Assembly: GCF_020911865.1 (NCBI RefSeq)
Contig: NZ_CP087131.1
Coordinates: forward strand, 2,666,001 to 2,730,000
Length of the DNA stretch: 64,000 nucleotides
Reading direction: 5' to 3'
DNA from: Chryseobacterium sp. C-71
GTDB taxonomy: Bacteria > Bacteroidota > Bacteroidia > Flavobacteriales > Weeksellaceae
Position 1 is the first letter of the stretch; each line of letters begins with the position of its first letter. Positions 54,312 to 62,540 of the stretch are shown here, piece by piece. The translations under genes were made by a program, and so were the position numbers. A model generated the notes under the pieces. That model made no database searches and was not told where the DNA came from. It saw only the letters and a program-made list of their open reading frames with translations.

Positions 54312-56357
54312 TTAAATTTTATTTTCAAGTTTCATCAAAAACGCATATTCCAATGCGTCTTCTTTTAAGGATTCAAATCTTCCGCTTGCACCGCCGTGAC
54401 CAGAACTCATATCGGTTTTAAACAATAAAAGATTGTCATCAGTTTTCAATTCACGTAATTTTGCAACCCATTTTGCAGGTTCCCAATACTGCACTTGAGA
54501 ATCGTGAAAACCAGTCGTAATCAGCATATGCGGATAGTCTTTTGCTTCTACATTATCATATGGCGAATAATCTTTCATATAATGATAATATTCTTCATCA
54601 TTCGGATTTCCCCATTCATCATATTCTCCGGTCGTCAAAGGTATAGTTTCATCCAACATGGTTGTTACAACATCTACGAAAGGAACTTGTGCGACAATCC
54701 CGTTAAATAATTGTGGTTCGTAGTTTACAACAGCTCCTACCAATAAACCTCCTGCACTTCCTCCCATTGCGTATAAGTGTTTTGAAGAAGTGTAATTTTC
54801 TTTTATTAAATATTTTCCGGCATCGATGAAATCAAAAAAAGTATTCTTTTTAAACAACATTTTTCCGTCTTCATACCATTCTCTTCCTAGATATTCACCG
54901 CCACGAATGTGAGCGATTGCATATATAAAACCTCGATCCAGAATAGAAAGTCTCACATTAGAAAAACTCGCATCAACCGTATGTCCGTAACTTCCGTATC
55001 CATATAAAAGAACCGGTGTTTCTGCCGTTCTCTTGGTGTCTTTGTGATAAACCAAAGAAATTGGAATTTTCACTTCGCCATCTCTGGATTCTGCCCAGAT
55101 TCTTTCTGAAATATAATTTTCAGCAACAAATTTTCCACCCAAAACTTCCTGTTGCTTCAAGAGTTTGGTGGTTTTATCTTTCATATTATATTCGAAAGTT
55201 GAACTCGGAACTGTAAGCGAAGTGTATCCGTAACGTAAAACGTCAGTATTAAATTCTAAATTTAAACCAATGTAAGCCGTGTAAGTCGGGTCTGAGAAAG
55301 GTAAGTCATACGTCTCTCCATTTTTCTCGTTAATGATTTTTATCTGTAAAAGCCCTTCTTCTCTTTCTTCCAAAACGAGATAATCTTTGAAAATCTCAAA
55401 ACCTTCAAGCAAAACTTCGGGACGGTGCGGGATTACATCTACCCAGTTTTCCATTCTGCAATTGTCGATTTTGGTTTTTACGATTTTGAAATTGGTAGCG
55501 TCGTCTGCATTGGTGATGATGTAAAATTCATCTTCGTAATGCTCAACAGAGTATTCCAAATCATCGATTCTTGGCTGAATTACGTTCCATTCTGCAAAAA
55601 CGTTGTCTGAAGGAATAAAATGATGCTCATCTGAAATTGTACTTGAACTCGCCAAGAAAATATATTCTAAAGATTTGGTTTTAAAAACATTAACGTCAAA
55701 AGTTTCATCTTCTTCATGGAAAATTAAAACGTCTTCAGAAGGATTTGTTCCCAATTCATGTCGGTAAACTTTATACGCACGAAGGCTTTCATCTTTTCTG
55801 ATGTAAAAAACGTGCTTGTTATCATTTGCCCAAACCGCTTTTCCTGTTGTGTTTTCTATTTTGTCTGAAAGAATTTCACCAGTCTTTAAGTTTTTAAAAT
55901 TTAAACTGTAGATTCTTCTTCCCACATTATCTTCTGAAAAAGAAACCAATTCGTTATTCGGGCTTACCGCAACATTGGCAACTTCAAAAAACTCTTGACC
56001 TTCCGCTAGAATATTGACATCGAGGATGATTTCTTCAGGATTCTCCATAGTTTGGAATCTTCTGCAGAAAATAGGGTATTCTTTTCCTTCCTCATAACGC
56101 ACTATGTACCAATATTCGTTGAAGAAATAGGGTAAAGACTCATCATCTTTTTTATAACGGGCTTTCATTTCCTCGTAAAGTTCTTCCTGAAAAGCTTCCG
56201 TCTCTTTCATCATCGCCTCTTCGTAAGCATTTTCTTCTTCGAGATATTTGATGACTTCAGGATTTTCACGATTGTTCATCCAAAAATAATTGTCAATTCT
56301 TTTATCTCCGTGAATTTCGAGTATATTTTCTTTTTTTTTTGCTTGTGGAGCTTTCAT
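54312..56357 (-). CDS. Prolyl oligopeptidase (S9A), oligopeptidase B type
   Basis: A 681-aa peptidase. The N-terminal 400 residues form the beta-propeller gate, starting DKRIDNYFWMNNRENPEVIKYL. The catalytic part has GGSAGG (Ser near 534), Asp in GFHDSQV near 617 and His in SSGHGG near 652. The family cuts short peptides after basic residues in the cytoplasm. There is no signal peptide. The length is normal. Confidence 0.93.
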   Translation of the reverse strand: MKAPQAKKKENILEIHGDKRIDNYFWMNNRENPEVIKYLEEENAYEEAMMKETEAFQEELYEEMKARYKKDDESLPYFFNEYWYIVRYEEGKEYPIFCRRFQTMENPEEIILDVNILAEGQEFFEVANVAVSPNNELVSFSEDNVGRRIYSLNFKNLKTGEILSDKIENTTGKAVWANDNKHVFYIRKDESLRAYKVYRHELGTNPSEDVLIFHEEDETFDVNVFKTKSLEYIFLASSSTISDEHHFIPSDNVFAEWNVIQPRIDDLEYSVEHYEDEFYIITNADDATNFKIVKTKIDNCRMENWVDVIPHRPEVLLEGFEIFKDYLVLEEREEGLLQIKIINEKNGETYDLPFSDPTYTAYIGLNLEFNTDVLRYGYTSLTVPSSTFEYNMKDKTTKLLKQQEVLGGKFVAENYISERIWAESRDGEVKIPISLVYHKDTKRTAETPVLLYGYGSYGHTVDASFSNVRLSILDRGFIYAIAHIRGGEYLGREWYEDGKMLFKKNTFFDFIDAGKYLIKENYTSSKHLYAMGGSAGGLLVGAVVNYEPQLFNGIVAQVPFVDVVTTMLDETIPLTTGEYDEWGNPNDEEYYHYMKDYSPYDNVEAKDYPHMLITTGFHDSQVQYWEPAKWVAKLRELKTDDNLLLFKTDMSSGHGGASGRFESLKEDALEYAFLMKLENKI

Positions 56358-56472
56358 TCGAATATTTCCTTATTTTAATTGAATCTGTTTTCGTTAAACT
56401 TTTAGGCTAAAATGTGCTTTAAAAACGAAATTTTGTTCAATGTTAATTTTTGTTCAAATTTAATTAAAAAAA

Positions 56473-56503
56473 AGCCATCTTTTCTTTAATCGAAAAGACG
56501 GCT
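56473..56503 (-). terminator. Terminator of hemD
   Basis: A 12-bp stem with one mismatch (AGCCATCTTTTC/GAAAAGACGGCT), followed on the minus strand by eight T. It lies just after the hemD stop. Confidence 0.82.
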
Positions 56504-56525
56504 GTATGGTATAAAGTTTTAAAAA

Positions 56526-57266
56526 CTATTTATGTAAGCTTTTGATGTATTTTTCAAGTGCCATGGTCATCGACGGTGTTTCCTTTGTGGGAGCCATCAA
56601 ATCTATTTTTAAGCCTGCTTCTTCGGCAGCTGCTGAAGTAGTAGGGCCGAAAACTCCGATTTTTGTGTCTTCTTGTTTGAAATCCGGGAAGTTTTGCTGT
56701 AAAGATTTGATTCCTTGCGGACTGAAGAAAATCAACATGTCGTAGTCATTAATGTTGATGTCTGTCAAATCGCTGCAAACTGTTCTGTACATAATCGCTC
56801 TCGTCCATTGAATATTTGCTGCATCCAGAGTTTTAGGAATATCCGCACTCAAAACATCAGATGATGGTAACAAATATTTTTCGGATGGAAACTTTTTAAA
56901 CAAAGGCAAAAGATCTGTGAAATTTTTCTCGCCAAAGCTGATTTTTCTCTTTCTGTAAACGATGTGTTTCTGAAGATAATTGGCAATCGCCTCAGACTGA
57001 CAGATATATCTCATGGTATCAGGAACGGAAAATCTCAATTCTTCTGCTAGCCTAAAATAATGATCGATCGCATTTTTACTGGTAAAAATAATACCGGTAT
57101 ACTGCGTTAAATCTATTTTCTGTGTTCTAAGTTCTTTGTTGTCAACCCCCGCAACATGGATGAAAGGACGGAAATCAATCTTTATTTTTTCCTTCTTTGC
57201 AATCTCCAAATATGGAGAAGATTCACTAGGTGATGGTTGAGAAACCAATATAGACTTTATTCTCAT
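56526..57266 (-). CDS. hemD: Uroporphyrinogen-III synthase
   Basis: A 246-aa protein of the HemD fold. It starts with KSILVSQPSPSESSPYLEIAKK and has YTGIIFTSKNAIDHYF and DMLIFFSPQGIKSLQQNF, the two typical strand-loop segments of the family, which is otherwise poorly conserved. It closes the tetrapyrrole ring in heme synthesis. The DUF4271 gene lies 10 bases upstream, an arrangement I associate with flavobacteria, and the two probably form an operon. Confidence 0.9.
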   Translation of the reverse strand: MRIKSILVSQPSPSESSPYLEIAKKEKIKIDFRPFIHVAGVDNKELRTQKIDLTQYTGIIFTSKNAIDHYFRLAEELRFSVPDTMRYICQSEAIANYLQKHIVYRKRKISFGEKNFTDLLPLFKKFPSEKYLLPSSDVLSADIPKTLDAANIQWTRAIMYRTVCSDLTDININDYDMLIFFSPQGIKSLQQNFPDFKQEDTKIGVFGPTTSAAAEEAGLKIDLMAPTKETPSMTMALEKYIKSLHK

Positions 57267-57276
57267 CTTGTATCTA

Positions 57277-57945
57277 TTAAATAAATAATAACTTCCAAAG
57301 CAACAATAAAGGTGCTATTTGAAGCGTGCAAATATACAAAAATTTATAATACCATTTTTGAGGTAATATGTTGTTCCTGTGAAATAAATAGAAAAATACT
57401 TTAAACACAAAGACAAACATAAAAAAGAAAAAGTAGTATAAAAACGCTTCATTTCTATCGATTGGGAAATAATAGTGGGTTATACATAAGATTATTACTA
57501 AAATTGACAGAATAAAGTGAAATTTAGTGGAGGTAAAATAAAAAATAGTCCATTTTTTTCCGTCACCGATGCTTTGGTAAAATAAAAAACCTAATGCTGT
57601 TCGGAGGAAATAAAATAATGAAACGGCGGCCAGACAATATCCAAATTTATTCATCTGATATCCGAAAATCTTCAATTTTGCTGCATATTCTGGGACTACC
57701 GGAACATACTGCGAGATTAAAACGGCTAAACTTAATGTAATCACACAAGAAGTGATCATCCAGCTTGGCAGGTTGTTGCTCGAGTCAAAGTACTTTTGCA
57801 GAAGAAAATCTTTGAGATTGGCTTCCCGTTCTATGACATTCATCATAAAAATATACAGGAAAAGGCATCCTATAAGTATAAAAACTACCCAATCGTTATT
57901 TTCGGGTATTCTTATTTGGTTGGTAAAATCTTGAGATTGTGGCAA
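57277..57945 (-). CDS. DUF4271-family membrane protein
   Basis: About 222 residues with five or more membrane helices (VVFILIGCLFLYIFMM, WMITSCVITLSLAVLI and others). The open frame extends to 58,053, but this would run into the divergent glycosyltransferase gene. A -7 box TAATTTTG on the minus strand (57,967-57,960) suggests a later start, with the TTG at 57,945 as my choice; this is uncertain. Function of DUF4271 is unknown. It is likely co-transcribed with hemD. Confidence 0.75.
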   Translation of the reverse strand: MPQSQDFTNQIRIPENNDWVVFILIGCLFLYIFMMNVIEREANLKDFLLQKYFDSSNNLPSWMITSCVITLSLAVLISQYVPVVPEYAAKLKIFGYQMNKFGYCLAAVSLFYFLRTALGFLFYQSIGDGKKWTIFYFTSTKFHFILSILVIILCITHYYFPIDRNEAFLYYFFFFMFVFVFKVFFYLFHRNNILPQKWYYKFLYICTLQIAPLLLLWKLLFI

Positions 57946-58004
57946 CGGATAATTTTTTGCAAAATTATAGATTATTTTGTATAAAATAAAAAGCTTAAAT
58001 AACT

Positions 58005-58012
58005 TATCTTTG
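58005..58012 (+). promoter_or_regulatory. -7 box of the glycosyltransferase gene
   Basis: TATCTTTG, nine bases before the ATG at 58,022. Together with the TAATTTTG at 57,960-57,967 on the other strand, it makes a compact divergent promoter region. Confidence 0.55.
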
Positions 58013-58021
58013 CCAATTGAA

Positions 58022-58738
58022 ATGAAAAAACTCGTCATCATTCCAACATACAACGAAAAGGAGAATATCGAAAAGATAATTTCTGCTGTTTTTGCATTGG
58101 AACAGGGGTTTCATGTTTTGGTTGTAGACGATTCTTCGCCCGACAAAACGGCGGACATCGTTAAAGAATTACAGAGAAAATTCCCGCATACTCTTCATTT
58201 GTCGATAAGACATATTAAAGATGGATTAGGGAAAGCTTACATTCATGGTTTTAAATGGGCGCTGCAAAACAATTACGACTATATTTTTGAGATGGATGCC
58301 GATTTTTCGCACAATCCCAATGATTTACCCAAACTTTTTGATGCTTGCCTAAATGCTGATATGGCAGTTGGATCTCGTTACTCAAAAGGTGTGAATGTGG
58401 TCAACTGGCCTATGGGAAGGGTTTTGCTGTCGTATTTTGCTTCGAAATATGTGAGGTTTATTCTCGGACTTTCCATTCACGATACTACAGCTGGTTTTGT
58501 TTGCTTTTCAAGAAAAGTTTTAGAAGAAATAGGTTTAGATAATGTGAAATTAAAAGGCTATGGTTTTCAGATTGAAATGAAATTCAGAACTTTCAAAAAA
58601 GGTTTTAAAATCGTAGAAGTCCCGATTATTTTTACCAACAGAGAATTGGGTGAAAGTAAAATGAACGGTGGCATCATTCATGAAGCGGTATTTGGTGTTT
58701 TAAATTTAAAGTGGAAATCATTAATCAATAAATTATGA
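58022..58738 (+). CDS. Polyprenol-phosphate mannosyltransferase-like glycosyltransferase
   Basis: A 238-aa family-2 glycosyltransferase. It starts MKKLVIIPTYNEKENIEKII, has VVDDSSPDKTA, and the metal-binding DxD in EMDADFSHNP. KLKGYGFQIEMKF and the final segment fit the DPM1/polyprenol monophosphomannose synthase group. It would transfer a sugar from a nucleotide to a lipid carrier on the cytoplasmic face. I use the ATG at 58,022. The next gene starts within its stop (ATGA overlap). Confidence 0.92.
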   Translation: MKKLVIIPTYNEKENIEKIISAVFALEQGFHVLVVDDSSPDKTADIVKELQRKFPHTLHLSIRHIKDGLGKAYIHGFKWALQNNYDYIFEMDADFSHNPNDLPKLFDACLNADMAVGSRYSKGVNVVNWPMGRVLLSYFASKYVRFILGLSIHDTTAGFVCFSRKVLEEIGLDNVKLKGYGFQIEMKFRTFKKGFKIVEVPIIFTNRELGESKMNGGIIHEAVFGVLNLKWKSLINKL

Positions 58739-59103
58739 AAAGACTAAGCGCGCTTTTGATGTTTGTGTTTGTGGTTTCTTGCAGCGAATATGTTGACAAG
58801 CCTAAAAATCTTTTGGATAAAAGTACAATGTCTGAGATTATGGCAGATTTGGCAATCAATGATCAGGTGACCAATACATTTCAAGGTAAAAATTTAGAAA
58901 GCGGAACGAGATTTATCCTTAAAACGCATAATGTAAAAGCTGACGATTTTGTTGAAAGCTATAAATATTATGTAGCAATAGGAAAAATGAATAAAATTGT
59001 GGATAATGCACAAGTCATTCTTTTAGAGAAAGACCCGAAAGCAAAAGGTTTTGTGGAGAAAAAATCTAAACCCGACACAAATCTTCCCAAATTAGTAAGA
59101 TAA
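58735..59103 (+). CDS. DUF4296-family lipoprotein
   Basis: A 122-aa protein with a lipoprotein signal (MKRLSALLMFVFVVSC, Cys16), then PKNLLDKSTMSEIMADLAINDQ, the DUF4296 pattern. Function is unknown. It overlaps the glycosyltransferase stop by four bases and is followed by tgt after three, so the three genes are one operon. Confidence 0.9.
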   Translation: MKRLSALLMFVFVVSCSEYVDKPKNLLDKSTMSEIMADLAINDQVTNTFQGKNLESGTRFILKTHNVKADDFVESYKYYVAIGKMNKIVDNAQVILLEKDPKAKGFVEKKSKPDTNLPKLVR

Positions 59104-59106
59104 AAT

Positions 59107-60240
59107 ATGCAGCAATTTTTTAAGATAGAAAAAACTTCGCAAGGAAAGGCAAGAGCAGGAGAATTGGTTACCGACCACGGTGTCGTACAGACTCCGATTT
59201 TTATGCCGGTAGGAACTGTTGCAAGTGTGAAAACCGTACATCAGAGAGAATTAAGAGATGATATTAAAGCTCAGATTATTTTGGGAAATACTTATCATCT
59301 TTATCTTCGTCCGGGTATGGAAGTGATGGAGGAAGCTGGTGGTTTGCATAAATTTATGAATTGGGATCTTCCGATTCTTACCGATTCTGGTGGTTTTCAG
59401 GTTTTTTCACTTTCAGGAACGAGAAAAATGTCTGAAGAAGGTGTGAAATTTAAATCTCATATTGACGGAAGCGTTCACTTGTTTACTCCGGAAAAATCTA
59501 TGGAAATCCAGAGACAGATTGGAGCTGATATTTTCATGGCTTTTGACGAGTGTGTTGCCTATCCGGCACACTACAATCAGGTGAAAAAATCTATGGATAT
59601 GACCCATCGCTGGTTAAAAAGATGCATGGATTGGAATGAAAAAAATCCTGAATTATACGGATACAAACAAAGATTCTTCCCAATCGTTCAAGGTTCTACC
59701 TATTCAGATTTAAGAAAAATTTCGGCAGAAGTTATTGCAGAAGCTGGTGCGGAAGGAAATGCCATCGGCGGACTTTCTGTTGGCGAGCCGGAAGATGAAT
59801 TATACAGAATCACCGATGAGGTGACCGATATTTTACCTAAAGACAAACCAAGATACCTGATGGGAGTTGGAACCCCTTGGAATATTTTGGAATCTATTGG
59901 TTTGGGAATTGACATGATGGATTGTGTGATGCCTACAAGAAATGCCAGAAACGGAATGCTTTTCACTTGGCAAGGCGTCATGAATCTTAAAAACGAAAGA
60001 TGGAAGAAAGATTTTTCGCCGTTAGATGAGTTCGGGACAAGTTTTGTAGATAGAGAATATTCTAAAGCGTATGTGCGTCATTTATTCGTTTCGAAAGAAT
60101 ATTTAGGAAAACAAATTGCTTCTATTCATAATCTGGCTTTTTACTTAGATTTGGTAAAAGTTGCGAGAGAACATATTTTAGCGGGAGATTTCTACGAATG
60201 GAAAAATTCTGTAGTTCCTGTTTTAAGACAAAGACTTTAA
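59107..60240 (+). CDS. tgt: Queuine tRNA-ribosyltransferase
   Basis: A 377-aa TIM-barrel enzyme that swaps guanine 34 for preQ1 in GUN tRNAs. The catalytic residues are Asp93 (LTDSGGFQVF) and the nucleophile Asp272 in GIDMMDCVMPTRNARNG. The binding loop GGLSVGEP is present. In place of the CxCxxC zinc motif before the final helix there is PLDEFGTSFVDREYSKAYVRHL (split here: PLDEFGTSF at 305-313, then YSKAYVRHL), so the cysteines are missing. Length is otherwise normal. It lies between the DUF4296 and permease genes. Confidence 0.95.
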   Translation: MQQFFKIEKTSQGKARAGELVTDHGVVQTPIFMPVGTVASVKTVHQRELRDDIKAQIILGNTYHLYLRPGMEVMEEAGGLHKFMNWDLPILTDSGGFQVFSLSGTRKMSEEGVKFKSHIDGSVHLFTPEKSMEIQRQIGADIFMAFDECVAYPAHYNQVKKSMDMTHRWLKRCMDWNEKNPELYGYKQRFFPIVQGSTYSDLRKISAEVIAEAGAEGNAIGGLSVGEPEDELYRITDEVTDILPKDKPRYLMGVGTPWNILESIGLGIDMMDCVMPTRNARNGMLFTWQGVMNLKNERWKKDFSPLDEFGTSFVDREYSKAYVRHLFVSKEYLGKQIASIHNLAFYLDLVKVAREHILAGDFYEWKNSVVPVLRQRL

Positions 60241-60249
60241 AATTATTTC

Positions 60250-61362
60250 ATGTTTAAGATTGTAGACAGATATATCGTAAGAAAATACCTTGGAACCTTT
60301 GGTTTTATGCTGATATTGCTGTCTACGGTTGTTTTGGTAATTGACGTTCAGCAAAAAATTCCGAGAATTGAGAATGCGACTGCTCTTGATCCAAAATTAA
60401 ATTTAACCTATTTCCTTATCCATTTTTATCCGTTCTGGATTATCAATCTGGTCGTTACATTTTTGGCGATTTTGGTATTTATTTCTGTGATTTATTTCAC
60501 CTCCAGAATGGCAAATAATACGGAAATTGTTGCGATTATCAGTAGCGGTGCGAGTTTTCACAGATTTGCAAAACCTTATTTGCTGACTTCTCTTTTCATT
60601 GCTTTACTTTCTCTGGTCGTCAATCACTTCGTATTGCCGTGGGCAAATATTAAGAAAAATGCACTCGAAGCATATACTTATAATCAGACGAATAAAGATA
60701 AAATTCTGGGTACGGCTCCGGTTTCTGCGCAATTAAGCAAAACGGAATATATCTTCATCAATTCGTGGAATAAAAAAGAATATCGTGGCTACGGCTTTGT
60801 CTACCAAAAATTTGATAAAAACCGTAAACTGACTTACGAACTGAAGGCAAATGATGCTTACTGGGATCCTGCTAAAAAGCAATTTGTACTGAATAGTTTT
60901 CTCGAAAAAACCATTAATAAAGATGATTCAGAAAAGCTGGGTCAGGGTTTTGAGTTGAGAAAAAGTTATGGTCAGGCACCAGAAGAGTTATTTCCGAATG
61001 AACTTTTAGGTCAAAATAAAACAACTCCTGAGCTTATAAAATTCATCGATAGAGAAAGAGAAAAAGGAAACAGCAATCTGAATGCGCACTTGAATGAGTT
61101 TCATCAAAGAACCTCAATGCCTGTGTCAATTATCTTACTGACATTTTTAGCACTTTCACTTTCTTCTCAAAAGAAAAGAGGCGGTTTGGGAATTAACTTA
61201 GCAATAGGGATTTCTCTAGCGTTCGTATTTGTATTCTCGTTTGAGGCTCTAAAAGTGGTTTCAGAGAATAAAATTTTGTCTCCATCATTAGCGATGTGGA
61301 TGCCGAATATTATCTTTTTTCCACTGACTTTAATCTTGTATATCAGAAGAGCCAATCAGTAA
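60250..61362 (+). CDS. LptF/LptG-family permease
   Basis: A 370-aa inner-membrane protein with three N-terminal helices (residues of about 12-35, 55-80, 98-125), a periplasmic beta-rich middle and three C-terminal helices. The start MFKIVDRYIVRKYLGTFGFML is typical of YjgP/YjgQ proteins, which form the lipopolysaccharide export channel with LptB. Its stop overlaps the convergent birA stop by seven bases. It follows tgt by nine bases and is likely part of that operon. Confidence 0.92.
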   Translation: MFKIVDRYIVRKYLGTFGFMLILLSTVVLVIDVQQKIPRIENATALDPKLNLTYFLIHFYPFWIINLVVTFLAILVFISVIYFTSRMANNTEIVAIISSGASFHRFAKPYLLTSLFIALLSLVVNHFVLPWANIKKNALEAYTYNQTNKDKILGTAPVSAQLSKTEYIFINSWNKKEYRGYGFVYQKFDKNRKLTYELKANDAYWDPAKKQFVLNSFLEKTINKDDSEKLGQGFELRKSYGQAPEELFPNELLGQNKTTPELIKFIDREREKGNSNLNAHLNEFHQRTSMPVSIILLTFLALSLSSQKKRGGLGINLAIGISLAFVFVFSFEALKVVSENKILSPSLAMWMPNIIFFPLTLILYIRRANQ

Positions 61363-62069
61363 AGAAGTTTTACTTCTTTATGATAAAACGATTTTGTTTC
61401 ATCTTCAAATTCAATCCAGATTTTACCTTTTTCATCGGCTTTTCTGATGATGCCATTTTGTCGCTTTCCGTCAATTTCGAACACTGAAATTTCATCTTTT
61501 CTGAATAGATTTAGATTAAATTCTTCTAAAACATCTTCTTCAGAATCTATATTTTTAAATTTTTCAACTAAAAATTCATGCAAATCTTTAGTGAAACTTT
61601 GTAATTCTAATCGTTTACCGGTTTGGGTTAAGATTGAGCCTGCATTAGAAATTTCATCAAATTTTTCCTGAAGAACATTAATTCCTGCTCCAATAATAAA
61701 ATAATTTTCTCCATTGAATTTTTTCTTTTCGATCAGAATTCCGACTAGTTTTTTGTTGGCTAAAATAATATCGTTTGGCCATTTTATCTTCACTGTTTTT
61801 TCGGTCAGTTTGGCAAGAAGCTGGCGTATTGCTGTTGCGGTATAATAATTGAACAAGAAATCACTGAGTTTGATGTCCTGAGTTTTTACAGCAATGGTGT
61901 ATGCAAGATTCTGCTCAGGATGGGAAGCCCAAATATTTCCATACTGTCCTCTTCCTTTTGTTTGATTAAAAGTATACAGACCAACAAAATTTGAATGTGG
62001 ATAAAGTAAAACCTGAGATATTTCGTCATTAGTAGAAGAACACTCTTTTTGGTAAAACAGATCGGTCAT
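61356..62069 (-). CDS. birA: Biotin--[acetyl-CoA-carboxylase] ligase
   Basis: A 237-aa ligase with GRGQYGNIW (biotinyl-AMP loop), IKWPNDIILANKKLVGILIE (catalytic Lys) and IGAGINV. It lacks the N-terminal DNA-binding domain of E. coli BirA, so it is a class I ligase without repressor role. It attaches biotin to carboxylase carrier proteins. It is divergent from rsfS and converges on the permease gene. Confidence 0.95.
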   Translation of the reverse strand: MTDLFYQKECSSTNDEISQVLLYPHSNFVGLYTFNQTKGRGQYGNIWASHPEQNLAYTIAVKTQDIKLSDFLFNYYTATAIRQLLAKLTEKTVKIKWPNDIILANKKLVGILIEKKKFNGENYFIIGAGINVLQEKFDEISNAGSILTQTGKRLELQSFTKDLHEFLVEKFKNIDSEEDVLEEFNLNLFRKDEISVFEIDGKRQNGIIRKADEKGKIWIEFEDETKSFYHKEVKLLY

Positions 62070-62155
62070 TTATGAAAACTTTAAGACATTAAAGCCCTAA
62101 AAGTAAGGTTAAAGTAAAAGAAAAACAATAAATTTGCAGATTATAGTATATTTTA

Positions 62156-62524
62156 ATGAACAAAACAGTAGAAAAGCAAGCGCTAATAGATAAAATTGTA
62201 GAAGCTATCCAGGATGTAAAGGGGGAAGATATTATGATTTTCGACCTTTCAAAAATTGAAAACTCGGTAGCAGAAACATTTATAATTTGTAGTGGTAACT
62301 CAAATACACAAGTCTCGGCATTAGCAGGAAGTGTAGAAAAAAAGGTGAGAAATGATCTTCAGGACAGACCTTGGCACGTAGAGGGTACAGAAAACTCAAT
62401 GTGGGTCTTGGTAGATTATGTAACCGTGGTGGTGCATATCTTCCAGAAAGAAACTCGTCAGTATTACGATATTGAAGAACTTTGGGGTGATGCAAAAATC
62501 ACCAAAATAGAAAGTGAAGTATAA
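62156..62524 (+). CDS. rsfS: Ribosome silencing factor
   Basis: A 122-aa RsfS/Iojap protein. The core FIICSGNSNTQVSALAGSVEKKV and the WHVEGTENSMWVLVDYVTVVVHIF segment are diagnostic. It binds ribosomal protein L14 and blocks subunit joining under starvation. It precedes ftsH by 16 bases, an order I associate with flavobacteria, and probably shares its transcript. Confidence 0.96.
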   Translation: MNKTVEKQALIDKIVEAIQDVKGEDIMIFDLSKIENSVAETFIICSGNSNTQVSALAGSVEKKVRNDLQDRPWHVEGTENSMWVLVDYVTVVVHIFQKETRQYYDIEELWGDAKITKIESEV

Positions 62525-62540
62525 ATTTTAAAAGTATTAA

